Assembly: GCA_024699855.1 (NCBI GenBank)
Contig: JAMPIQ010000001.1
Span: 8,060,001 to 8,124,000, forward strand
Direction of reading: 5' to 3'
Origin: Aphelenchoides besseyi
Lineage: Eukaryota; Nematoda; Chromadorea; Rhabditida; Aphelenchoididae
Length of the DNA stretch: 64,000 nucleotides
The notes under the pieces were generated by a model. The model did not search any database, was not told where the DNA came from, and saw nothing but the letters and a program-made list of their open reading frames with translations. The position numbers and the translations under genes are program-made. This document shows, piece by piece, positions 22,321 to 34,071 of this stretch; positions within the stretch are counted from its first letter, which is position 1, and each line of letters starts with the position of its first letter.

Positions 22321-25300
22321 TTAAAAATCCGTTTCGAGAAGTCCACTGCTTCGCTGGTTCGTTTTTTCGATTTCGGTGTTTGGCAACGGCGGTGGATCGG
22401 GCAAACGATCGTAATCCTCAGTTGTTGTTGGATTGACTTCTTGTGAAATCGGACGATTCATTGGAATTTCAGTGGATGTTGTGTCGGTGAGATGAATCGG
22501 CTGAGTTTGTCGTCTAGTTCGGTTTATTGCTCGCATGCTGGGTGTTGTTCTTTCGCTACTCAATGATCTTCTTCTCGCCACATAATCTACTACATTTCCA
22601 CTTTCTGGTGTGGTCGGCGAAATTGAATGATCCTGCGATGAATAGGAGTCCTGAGAAGGTAAACGACAACGATGCACCTAAAAGTTGTGGTAATTTCGTA
22701 TTTTGATCGTTAAACGAACCAAGTCTAGAGATTTTCTGTTACGTGCGATTACCGATTCTACCGTTGAGGTACTGGGTGTTCCAGCCGTTCTCATGGTTAA
22801 TGTGTAAGGAAGTCCGCCATTCAGAAAGTGAAGCTTTCGAGTTTCTGGCTCACCATCACACTCGACAGAAATCATAGCCGGTACGTTGGAATTAGTAGTC
22901 GATGGTTGACGATTAGCTCCACTACTCAAAACTGCAGACAAATCAGCGGCCTCATTCAAAATTGATTCGAGTGGGCTTAAAAGCTTCTGTTCGGCTGCGG
23001 ATGTTCGTTTTTCCGATTTTTCCATTGTTTCATTTGTTCGTGTTGATAGAACGGGTTTGGGTGCAATCTTCGGTTTTGGCGGAACGACAGGTCGAGTCGG
23101 TTTTACGTCAATACCAGTGGGCGTAAGTACAACGTTTTCTCGAGTGATTATTTTGCCCGGTAATGGACCTTTTGCTCCATGAGTTGGCGTCTTTCGTATC
23201 TCATGTGTTGAGCCCAAACTGACTACCGGATGGAAAGACGAATTTGGCGAAGTAACAACGGTGCTTGTTCGTGGAGTTGTAACCGGTTTTATACAAATTG
23301 GAGTACGTATTATTGGCTCAGCAGGCGATGAAATAACCACTGGTCGAATGATCGTCGAAACTGCTGTAGTAACGGGAATAACCGGACTCACGATTGTTGC
23401 CGACGAAGTGACCGTTTTTACCGCAACCGATGCATGAACATTTGCCGTAGCTGACGTTGAATTCTTAGACACAATTTCACTTGTTGATGGAACGGAGAAA
23501 TTCTCAGATGGTGGTCCGTCGATTGGAATAGGAATCGAGTCACGCAATAGGGCAAATCCAGCTCTCACTTTACTAGCGCTTACGATTCGCGCGTGATTGG
23601 CTGATGCTGGAGCTGAAGCTGCAGAGTTGCGACAATCGCTTGAGGAATCATCGTCGCTGGAATCACGACGAGTTTGACGAACAACCGTTTTGTTTATTGC
23701 TAGAAATTATAATTAAAATTTGAGATGAATACCATCAAACATACGTGTTACTTTCTTAACGATGACATTTCCAACTCGTTTAGTTGTAAAAGTTGTTGAA
23801 TATACTCGCGGATCTGTTCCGGTGCTAGCAATATCCGATTGAGATGCTGTTGGCCTTGTTCCTCCACGAGCCGACTCTCCGGTTGGATCAGATAAACGAT
23901 ACGATCCTTCACTCATGTTGTCGTAGAAATCAGCTTGCGAACGACCCAATTGATCGATAAAGTTGCTACCACTTGCTGATTTACTCGGTAGTCGAGAATC
24001 GATTTGCATTTCTCGACAAACAACCGCAATATCATCAAAGACGTTCGGCAACGACACGCTCATCAGATCTTCGACCTGTGGGTTTTGTTCCTGAGATGTA
24101 GACTTAGGACTCGATTGTTTTGCTGAAGAATCAGCTGGTTGTTCACGAGCACTTGGATTCGTGATCTCATTGATGTTTTGATGTTGGACGGATTTCGGTG
24201 TAGGAACGATAACTTGTTGTGGTTGATGACAAACTTGTGGGCCTTCATCTCGTTGACAACTTCCATTACGACGTTGAGTTGGAACGGTGGTTCGAACAAC
24301 ACTTGCATAGCCTTCGTGTGCACTTAACGGTCGAAGAACATCAAAGTGACGTGACATTGAATCGCCGCGATTTGCAGTGCTTGAACGAATTGGTCTAAAC
24401 GTGGATTACACAAATTGAGAGAAACAAGCTTACCGTTGGAATGGTTCACGTCGCTTGTGATGTTCTCGAACAAAATCGATTAGTTGTTTCTGTGTACGAC
24501 CATTGTAGCGAAATGAAGAACCATGTGAAAAGAACAACTTCGATTCTCGTTTTGAATCGGCAACTTCAATGCAACGAAAAAAGGTGTGATGTTCAACGCT
24601 TTTCTTCCAAAATCCTTTGCATTCATTTCGATTCTCAAATCCAAACTCAATGGTGTCTTTGTACTGTTGCTGAAAGATTTCATTTGACTGGAAATTCTAA
24701 TTAACCGTGTAGTTCTTTGAACATTCATCGGGTCGATGAAGGTCGCAGCCAATTCGACTGGTCGACACTCAGCTCTTCTTTCATCTATTACTAGAAGAGT
24801 GAAAATGTTCTTACGGATTCTGCACATTTATCAATCTTTTTTTCGAACTCGATTGTGAATTCAGCAGATCAACTGGAGACACACGTCACCTAAAGACTTT
24901 GCGCATATCTTCTCTAAAGAAGCAATTTGCTTGAACACGATGGTGATTTCTGAAATCGTCAACATCGACTTCGTCAGCCACAATGAATTTTAACGCGATC
25001 AACGGCAATGAATTTTCCACCAAATTTCGAGTTTCGCTCTTCGCAAAACGAACTTGAGCTCTGCGTGTGGTCTGTTACTTTAGCAACAGTAATTCGGAAA
25101 GTCCGTTACTGTTTCTAGTACTCTTTTCATCAGTGAGTAGCCTCACCAAATGCTTCAATTACTTACGTTATGATCCGGATGCAATTTCACTATCAAACGT
25201 CGTCGCTTGAACGATAGTTTGCGTATTTTAGCCCACGAAAAGTGGAAAGCACATTTCAATTGAAGAAAGACCCGAATCCCATTATGTGTAACTGCAATTG

Positions 25301-26251
25301 CAGCATCTATTCCTGTGGGATCCTAAAACAAACAAAAAAAAGTGTTTTGATTTAGATTTTTGGGTACCTTAACTGGATGCAATTTTATTCCGTAGAAATC
25401 GCAACGACGAGCGGTTTCCAACAACGCCAAATCGGCATCTGCTGGACTAACGCCTCTAAAACAAAGAGCATTCAGTTGAACATCAATGCGAATTTACATC
25501 AGCTTTCTGTGGTTTTCCATGACTTTAGCTTGGAAAGCGTGAGTTTGATTGGGAATGAAACGTGTTGCGTTCAAATATGATGCGTCTGGATAGTCGTCGG
25601 ATGAGAAGTCACCGCATTCTGCTTGGAGAATGAAAGATGCCAAAAGAGCGGCCGTGTTTTCGTTACAAACAAACTCTCCGGTTGCCAAATCTCTCTGAAC
25701 ATTCACAACTAGTTTTAATCTCATGGAATAAACATACTCGAATCTGCAGACTCAGCAAATATCTCGTGTATTCTTCTTCTAATTCTGCGGGATTCGGTGT
25801 ATAAAACTTCACAACAAAAAAGAATCGAGCATCGGATTGACTGCTTGTGATTTGTCTTAAAATTGACTTCTCTTTGTCCAACCAGCACTAAAATACTCTC
25901 AAGTCAGTTGGAATTTGGAAGCAAACGATTCACTCGATTCCCGTAACCATCAACGAATACCAACCCGAAGTAATCGTTTTCGAGCAAATTGAGATGACGA
26001 CAAACCTAAAGATCGACGTGAACTGATTGCAAATGAACTGAAACAACTTCGTCAAAGAGGGCTTGTCCCGTTGCTCGATGACCCAAATGGAAAACAGCAA
26101 CCGTATCGTCCAACATTCGAACTTTGATGCACATAATTTTACCTTTCCGCGGATCTAAACCGGCAATCGGTGGCGCACCGATTCCTAGAATTCGATTATT
26201 CGACTTTTAAACATCGATTTCATTACCTTGCGGAATTGTGTGTCGTTGCAT
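22321..26251 (-). CDS. FERM-domain protein of FARP/FRMD7 type with long disordered tail
   Basis: FERM proteins link membranes to cortical actin. The start at 26251 gives MQRHTIPQ, then KIMCIKVRMLDDTVAVFHLG, and ALFDEV joined across an intron to VCRHLNLLENDYFGLVFVDG. F2 has FFFVVKFYTPNPAELEEEYT, RYLLSLQIRRDLATGEFVC and AALLASFILQAECGDF. F3 has YGIKLHPVKDPTGI and WAKIRKLSFKRRRLIVKLHP. The C-lobe and FERM-adjacent segment read ECKGFWKKSVEHHTFFR and SSFRYNGRTQKQLIDFV, closest by memory to FARP1/2 and FRMD7. No DH or PH domain follows. Instead about 600 residues rich in S, T, P and Q run to the stop at 22321, with TTKRVGNVIVKKVTRM as the only ordered-looking block. Exon joins in the tail are less certain than in the FERM part. 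Confidence 0.88.
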
Positions 26252-27759
26252 TCTAACGATAGAGATTAAGACATGTGAGAAAGTGGAGAACGAGGAAACC
26301 AGCGGCTAAAAATCATTCAAATTAGCGATTGCGCAATAATTGGAATTTGTTTAAACGTAAAAGGCGTATCAACGGAAATCCCCTCGGGCAATTTGAGGTC
26401 GTTCAATCCGACGAGCTCGTTTCTTCCGGCTGTCCGAAGTAACAGCCGCGTTTTGCCGATCAGCCTGTGGCGAGTTGAGCAAAATGTTTGGGCAAGTTTT
26501 TGATTCGAATGGTGATCTTGTAGTTTTGCCCGCTGGATTTTTGATTGACTTTGCCGGAAGTATAAAAAATTTGCGAAGAGCCGTTTTTTATTCAATAATC
26601 TCGTTTGGCCTTGCGATATTCGAACCATTGATGCGAGAAACGATGGAAACTTACATGGTCATTCGCAACAAAACAGACCTCGAATACATTGTAGAATTTG
26701 AAAGTTGGCCGGTGAGTGAGTGGGTCCAAAAACTTCTGAAAAAACGGCAACCAACTTGGAAGATTCTCAAAACGAAAGACACGAGCTTAACCCTTGAATA
26801 ATCCCAAGGGAAGCAGTTTCAACGGTAAACACGAGACAACTGCGTTTTGGCGCCAATCGACCGCAATGAAAATGCGGACTGTAAATCGGGAGTCTTCTGT
26901 TCGTGTAAACAAAACGAAAGGTCACGTAATGGAACGTTTAGAGACGTCAGTGACCGTAAAAGGCGCCAATGAAATTTGAATATCAGCCGATGCGCGTCGT
27001 AAATATCGATCAAAAGGAAGAGAAGTAAAAGTGCTGAAGAGATGAGCGTTTTGGACTGACGAAAAGCTCACTAATCAAATAAGCGGAAGGGGTACCGTGT
27101 GGACAAGAAAGCCGTTGGCAAATTTGTGAGCCGCTTCTTTCTGCGCATTGAAAACATGTCTCGCGCTTATAAACCCGTGGTCCAATGTGAACTCATGGAT
27201 TAGAGGCCCGAAAACAAATTCGCCGCTTATTAGCTTTTGCTCTTTCGGATCAAACTGTTGCGCAGTGGACAAACAAAAACGTGAGACTCAATCGCATCGC
27301 GAACCGAAATCCAATTCGCTTACCGATCGTTTAACGTCAAACCGGAAATGTAAAAAGTTGGAGAAGACGCGAAAGTTGACGCATGCGCAACGTCGAGAAG
27401 AAACGAGAAGTGAAGCGCGGCCAAGGCGCCACAAAGCGTTGAAGTCGCAGCGCCTTTGGACTTTTTCGGCACTCGCTTCTTCCTCTCGCCATTTGTTCAT
27501 TCCAAAAGGCCGTTTTGTCCTTCCAACTCGATGGATTCCGGCAAACGGGAGGTCACGATGATGGAACATCTTTAACCCGACTACAAAACCAACAAATTCA
27601 TCTTTTTATGTTTGATAACTTTGATTGTCATTCACAACTTTTATTGGCCAATAAAACAGGAGACATACGTGAACTTGAAAGACTTAAGAATTCAGGAATG
27701 CGGTAAAGAGCAAATGAAAGACTAATCGTAGTGAACAAAAAATGAAAGACAATCGAAAA
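26252..27759. other. Intergenic, no supported gene
   Basis: About 1.5 kb lie between the FERM gene start and the nuclear receptor stop. Open frames of 93-137 codons at 26317-26801 and 27148-27569 overlap on both strands without splice signals or domains, so I do not call them. The part beyond the FERM start likely holds its promoter. Confidence 0.5.
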
Positions 27760-30700
27760 TCAAGAGTAAATCGGATGATTTCGTGGAGCAGATGCATCGG
27801 AAGATGAGCAATCAGTTTCTTCGGCTTCCAATGTTTTCAACGATGAAGCAGAAGACGGTCGAGCAATCGACGCTACACTCGCTGGAACTAGCGGACTTTC
27901 GGAGCGAAGTTGTTCGGGTTCGCGACAAATCAGAAATGGAACGTAAAACATTTTACTGTCAAGTAGAACACTGGAAGCCGAATGAAGCATTGGCAACCAC
28001 GTCAGAATGTCCGACAGTCGTCCATTTTCGCATTGACTTCTAAAAGAACGTAAATAAATGAAGTAGCACTAATTGAGCTTACAAATGAATTTGCAATGCT
28101 TTCACAAACTGATCCTGTATCAATGATACTTTACGAATATATACACCTTGGATGTTTGCATTTTGGATCTCCTCCACAGTACCTTGAATGTTTCCCTTTT
28201 GATTCTTGTTTGTAGTGTCTAAACATGGAAAATACAATTTACATCCGTAAATTTTATTCTTTACCTGGTGCTGATGTGTAATGAAGTAAAGTGATTGCTT
28301 TGAGGCAAACGTAAGCTTCGAGCGTCATTGTTAAACTGCAGAAAGCTTGGAGCAATGAAGTGAATTTCTCAACCAATGGTCCCGCTTCTCTACAATAATA
28401 CATATGTTGAAAGTACAAGACACGTAGTTACTCACTTTCGAACATGTTCCAATGGAATATCTCGACCCATTACCATCGAAAGGCGACGTTGTAAAATTCG
28501 AAGATTTACGTTCGGATCAGTAAAAGAGACGTTTGTTTCTTCGTTTGTATTTTTAACGTTCGATCCCAATTGCAAAGGGCTTAATGCAGATGTAGTATAT
28601 GCGTAATAACAAGAACTCAACAAAACCTGAAATTAGGTCGAAAATGATTTGAATTCGAATAAAATCAATTACTAATTCAGCCCATCTCTGTGTTAACAAA
28701 TGGGTATGTGCTTCAACTGGTAGTTCGTTGTAAAACGGCAGGATTTTGGTCCATTCGACCAGTTGCTCTACGATCTCATCGCCGATTCGTGAGAGTCGTT
28801 GAGCAGCGTTGGAATCTTCTTCAGCATCTTGTTCGGCTGTTCGAATACGCAAACCCCGTAGACTGATCAGAGATTCAAGACTATCGATTTCAATAAGTTC
28901 CTTCGAGAGAATTTGTTCAATAGTTAGATGACAACTACCAACCTCAATTAAGTTTTTCGAACGATAATGTCGAAGCGGTTCGGTCCAATCACTCATTTTT
29001 ACGTTTGAACTTTTCGCTTTTGGTTCATCAACTTCACGAGATGCAGTGGTCGTCGATTGATTACGTCGACGTTTACGGTATTTAAGCTGAATTGATAGAT
29101 TTATAAAATTCGAGATAGAAACGATTACCTTGTAAAGATTGTATATCGCACTGCCGTTTCTTCCTCCGGGCATACGATCTTCTCTCACTGCTTCAACAAT
29201 CATACCCTGCCGAAGACATGCGGCAAAACGACTGAAGTTAAGAAAAGATTTGATCCAATGCCTTTCTTCTACCTACCAATATTGACAACGATTTCGTTGT
29301 TGTTTTGTAACTATGCAACCACCGACATTTCCATTAACACACGTGTAGACTCGTTTCGATTGAACGGTTCGTTTGAAGAAGCTTTTGCACTATAATAAGA
29401 CGATATGCTTAATTGTCGGACAACTGGAACAGCAAGAATCGACAGACAGACAAGATGATTGAATTGAAATTTTTGCACAAAATGCGAATCTCGTACGCAG
29501 ATCGAAAGACGAGTCGAATGGCACGAAGGGCGGTGCGGGGCGGCAATTTTGCGCGTAAAAGGTCGCTTGTCGTTTGCGAGGTCAAACGACGCAATTGGGG
29601 TAGTGGGTCGCGAAATATCGAACTTCAAAACCTCTGCACGCCAATCCTCTTTTCAGCATCGCCCAACGTGCGCCGCCTCACTGATTTTCGGTCAATGGGA
29701 CGGCGGTCGTGAATGATTTTCAAATTTCAAAAGGTCAACTGGCGGCGTTATTCGAACCGTTCTGTCTGCGGTTTACTTCGCAATATCCAAGAGCGGAAAC
29801 CCGGGAATCGACGAGAGTGGACAGCTGCGCATGTTGGCAGCGAATGGCACGCTAAAACCGCTTGGCCACACTCTCCGGCCAATTGGTTGCAACCCTCGCA
29901 ATAACACAATCTGTTGCTCCGGCCAACTCACTGATGTTTTGACAACATCCGCTGCCTTTCGACTTGTAACTAGGGAATACGAAAAAACTTACTCCTTCAC
30001 AGCTAAAACCAAATGATGAACGTCGATTCGCACTTAAATTGCAATATGAATAGGTAAAGTAGTGAGCTCCACGATTAGAAGCGAAAAGTTTTTCAAATTC
30101 ATATTGCAAATTAAAAACGATTCGATAACACGCCTAAAAATCCCTGAAATAACCGATCAGTAAAAACACTTGAAGCAACCGCCTACCATAATGTAGTCCG
30201 GAGCTCCGATCGCTAAAAGTCAAAAACGTTGTTTAGGTACATTTACGAGTTTATAAACCTGCAAATTTGACAAGAAAGAGAGTCAACTAAATTTCCGTTG
30301 TCATTCTTTGTTTCAGTGTTTTGATCTGTTAGCAAGATCGTTGGTGTGGATGATTTGCAGAAAGTCGAGAGCTAAAGCTCAAAAAAGTTGTTTTCAACTT
30401 ACTAATCACTTACTTCGTTGTTGTTATTTTGATCGTTTTCAAGAGGTTCCGTTGATACTTGTGAACGTTTGTTGTAATGATCCAACCACCTTTGTTCAGC
30501 AGTTACATTGGATTGCCGTTTGTTTTTCACAGGACTAAATAGTTCTTAATGAAAGATATCAACTGAAATGACAGACGTTAAGGATAAAGCTGAAACAATA
30601 GCGCTGTTTTGATACGGAGTTTCTGAAGAATTCGAGGAGTTGGTTTTGAGTTCATCACGGCCAACGGTCGGTGGCGCGAAGGCCGACTGATGAGACGAAA

Positions 30701-30977
30701 ATAATGAGTGGGTTGTATCAGAAGCAAAAACGTTTCCTTGTTGCAAAGTCAGTTGATTCAAATACAAACGATAGAAATATAGGGCGTCGAGTGAAACTGC
30801 TTCAGGTCGAACTAATGAGGAAGCTTGTTGATTTGACAGAGTGTTCGTGTCGGTTTGTCGACTCGAATAGGAAATCACACTTCGCGATACGGAAATGTCG
30901 GTTGTTTGTTGTCTACTCATCAGTGGAAGCCCGGCCGTCGGCCTAAACGACAACATAGATTGGTTCATTTCAACCAC
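27760..30977 (-). CDS. Nuclear hormone receptor, NR6A group (HR4/GCNF-like)
   Basis: This is a ligand-regulated or orphan transcription factor. The N-terminal exon starts at 30977 (MVEMNQSMLSFRPTAGL). Zinc finger 1 is assembled from small exons: SLSCQIC, then SDRSSGLHYG, then a 10-nt microexon completing GIFSCEG, then CKSFFKRTVQSKRVYTC. Zinc finger 2 ends QQRNRCQYCRFAACLRQGM. The C-terminal extension EAVREDRMPGGRNGSAIYNL is the signature of the NR6A/HR4 group. The ligand-binding domain has IGDEIVEQLVEWTKILPFYN and LPVEAHTHLLTQRWAELVLL. It closes with LTWLPMLHSAS and DSKMFYVPFLI, with a helix 12-like end, then an acidic Ser-rich tail. All eight zinc-binding cysteines are present. C. elegans nhr-91 is the expected counterpart. 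Confidence 0.92.
30024..30124. mobile_element. MITE-like foldback insertion inside a nuclear-receptor intron
   Basis: Two 13-bp perfect inverted arms (TTGCAATATGAAT at 30039-30051 and its complement at 30097-30109) sit within about 21-bp imperfect terminal repeats. The 87-bp element 30031-30117 is flanked by a 7-bp direct repeat CGATTCG at 30024-30030 and 30118-30124, consistent with a target-site duplication. It lies in the intron between the two halves of the GIFSCEG coding sequence. Removing the element and one flank would leave an intron of about 37 bp, a normal size here. Confidence 0.65.
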
Positions 30978-32135
30978 TGCGTTAACTTCAAATCAAAAAC
31001 ACGACTACTGGACCAATGCAAACACCACTGTAGAATTGACCTTGGAACAACGATCCCAAGGTCACGACTTGAAATCAACAGCCAAAAACATCAGTGACAA
31101 TCGTTTAGTCTCCTGATTTCGTTTCGAAAGCCGTAAATTTGATCTTAAAATTAAAATTCATGCTTTTGAGTGTTCAGTTTGCTAAAATATCATCTGACCG
31201 TCGAAGACGGTGGACAAAACGGTTCTATTCGCCATTGAAAAAACAACAAGTAAATGACCTTGAAAAGGACTGGAACGTTGGTTGAAAGTGAGAAAAAATG
31301 GCGCGAAAACGTCGGCAACTAACGTGCATCTTATCGTACGGTAGACAGCCGAAGGACATAGAGCTCTATTAAACGACATAAGACAAAATGCAGTCAACAA
31401 ATCTGCATACTAAAATCACCAGCGAACACTTGATTAACAAATTTAAAAGTCTTAAAAAGTTAAGAAATGAGACCGTTGACCTGATGTTAACACTATGGGG
31501 GATTTCCCTCATTCATCAGTTTTTTTCAACGAACAACAACGCTCATTGAAGTTCAACAGCCACCGGCAAGGGGTCGTAAGGTCGATGCATTGCAACCTGG
31601 GGCGTTGAACGCAATATCCGTGCCGTGGATTCGCAAATCGGTCCGCGGATTTCCCACTCGATCTCGAGATATTTCGGATCTCATCCTCGTCGATTGCGCA
31701 TCTCCGTGTGCTCATCCCGCCGTCTATCCACGGTCAAACGATAGATTGCGGAAAATCGCTTTTAATTTCCAACGCCGATTTTGATTTCCGTTGCAATACA
31801 AATCGGTTGACATAATTGAAAATACAAACTGTTTGCTCAGCCGTCTGAAGTTTGTGTTTTTCGACGAGTTGATATCCTTCTTCTCATCTGGTGTTTTGAT
31901 TGTGAGAACTTTTCAATGCTCGTCCGATTATCGTTAAACAGCATAAGAATCAGAAGCCCGCAGAACTGTTGAGTGTCGTCGTTGTTGCACGAGCTTTGTT
32001 GGTCGTTGACCTCGTGAATAAATTCGCCGAAATTGGGTCATTGGCGCGCAAATGATTTGCGAGTAACAAAAAGAATCCCGAGTTCAAAACCAGTGCACAT
32101 TTCAACGAGACTTAACTTTATTTCTTTGTTGGTTT
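30978..32135. other. Intergenic, no supported gene
   Basis: Frames of 61-72 codons on both strands have no domain or splice support. The region lies upstream of the nuclear receptor and downstream of the GPCR. No repeats were noticed. Confidence 0.5.
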
Positions 32136-33326
32136 TCAAAGACTGCTGTTCGTTTGGAACACACAAAGAACGAAGATGCTACGACGTTCCGATGGAAAGA
32201 AATGCGATCGTGGTCGCACGTTCAAGGCCAAGTTTGCGTGAGTCAACGCTCGTGAATAGAAGACCCAGTTAAATGCACTGTTGACATAGGGCAAGAAGCT
32301 GAAAGCAACAATTGGGACAACTAGCGTTGATTGAAGTTACCTGGAGATCATTCGAAACAGTTGAGCATTTTCGGAAAACAGGAAACTGAATTCGACGACG
32401 TGAAAGTATTGCAGAAACGGAATTAGAACGCAGATCCAAAACGGAGTCCAACACACAAAGTGGAAGATGACGGCCATCAGAATCTGTCGAACAGCTGATT
32501 TCGTGTACTTGGTCACATTTCGGCCTATAACAGTTAAAATTGGACTCATTCGTTGCTCCTACCGTCGTTCTTCCTCAGACGTCTAATCAGCGCACAATAG
32601 AAGGTCGAAATAAAAATTGCGGGTAAAACAAACGCAAAGAAGAAAATGTAGGGAATGAAAATAGACATAACATAATCGGGAAGCATAGAAAAGCACATAG
32701 TCGCGACGTGTTGTGTTGTTCCATTTTTGTGAGTGATTATCAAGTCTGTAGTTTTTGCGTAGTAGATGATAGGCGAACACAAGAGTATCGTGATGATTAA
32801 GAACACCAGGACGATTGTGAGAACGTTTTGAAAACGTCGTGGACGAAACCTGTAAATGTAATGCCAGGATGTTTTAGATGTCTAGAAGAATTACCTGCAA
32901 CAAGTGTTATAACGTGGTTTACAAATCAAAAGATAACGCTCAAAGCTCATTAGGGTTAGAATAGATATGGACATTATTTTGTTGATGGATTCCACGGCAA
33001 AAAAGAATTTGCACGCAAAGTAGCCGAATATCCAGTTGTCAAGAGCAAAATAGCTGATAACCAAAGGTATCATGAGCAATACCTAAACATATTTGATTGG
33101 TTTTCAGTTTGTTTAGACTCACCAGGATATCTGTTAATGTCAACGCGAAGATGTACATACTCATGCCGCGAAAAACATAATTTATAGGCGAATAGGTTCT
33201 TATCACTACATTGATGATTGATATAAGTATCCAGAAGTTACCCAACAACCCGAAAACGGTAATCGGCAGAAAACCAGAAATTATCAAAACTTTTTCCAGC
33301 AAAACACTATCCGCCGTAGTTGTCAT
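32136..33326 (-). CDS. Rhodopsin-class GPCR, peptide-receptor-like
   Basis: Seven membrane segments can be followed. TM1 is LIISGFLPITVFGLLGNFWI with the conserved GN. TM2 is MSMYIFALTLTDILV, and TM2/3 LLMIPLVISYFALDNWIFGY. TM3 (FACKFFFAVESINKIMSISI) ends in FERYLLICKPR, the DRY-box position. TM4 is VLTIVLVFLIITILLCSPII, and TM5 IFIPYIFFFAFVLPAIFIS. TM6 is ILMAVIFHFVCWTPFWI, with the CWTP motif. TM7 reads FLPYVNSAFNWVFYSRAL. The order and CWxP fit class A receptors of the somatostatin/galanin/allatostatin-like group, but the ligand is unknown. TM7 carries NWVFY where NPxxY is usual. Start 33326 (MTTTADSVLLEK) is used. A possible extra 5' exon with an N-glycosylation site lies up to 33552. Confidence 0.85.
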
Positions 33327-34071
33327 TTTCTTTGTTGTATTGGTTGAATTGAACTAGAGATTGGACAGAAACTTCTGTGACATTCACGGTTTCCGATTTA
33401 TAAGCATTAGATATCGTTTGTCTTGTGACTGAGAAATATGGAATCCTTTTAGGGAAAACACTCTCCCGCCTTAGGATCGATGGAATACGCATTAGACCTC
33501 CAAAGACAAGCGGATTTAAACAGCTCACGGATAGGAGGTTAAAGATTAACAATTAGAAAATTGTGAGAGCTATTTTAACTTAATTTTATCCAAACAACGA
33601 AACACCTTGAATAACCAAAGAAGCCGTTTAAACCGCAAAAAGTATATCGACAACGATGTGTCAGCGTTCAAAAATCTACGGTCAATTTCGTCTACTTCAA
33701 GATCGCAAGCCCATTGGTTTGAAACGTTCAATGTTTAAAATGATGTCCTTTGAGAAGGGGAACTCGTGGAAGAATGTTCAAGCCAACTCAAATGTAACAA
33801 GACTGTTCATCGCATTGATTTTGGCTTATCTCTTAACATAGTCAATATTTTTGTTGACGGGATTAAATGCGATTGCAAGTCTTAGTGTCGGTAAATATTT
33901 CGCTCGAAAGGTCATTTCCGTTCCTTTAACTGATCTATTTAATCTTATGGGATTAGCACTAACTAGCCGTTTACTTGCAGCGAAATGCGCCCTCGTTTCG
34001 GAAGACGTTGCAAAGTGACTTGTGGAATCCAACATGATTTTGTCTGCGAGTTTGGATTTTGAGTCGACGAA
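33327..34071. other. Divergent intergenic between GPCR and COG6
   Basis: About 745 bp separate the two divergent starts. A 61-codon frame (+, 33656-33841) has a hydrophobic end (LFIALILAYLL) but no partner exon. The minus-strand sequence up to 33552 could be receptor 5' UTR or an extra N-terminal exon. Confidence 0.4.

Noticed and set aside
22680..23568. The long S/T/V-rich exon as a separate mucin-like gene
   Set aside because: It continues in phase with the exons on both sides on the minus strand and fits better as the disordered tail of the FERM protein.
27148..27561. 137-codon plus-strand frame between the FERM gene and the nuclear receptor
   Set aside because: It is Arg/Lys-rich low-complexity with no splice signals, and an antisense frame of 93 codons overlaps it. 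No support for a gene.
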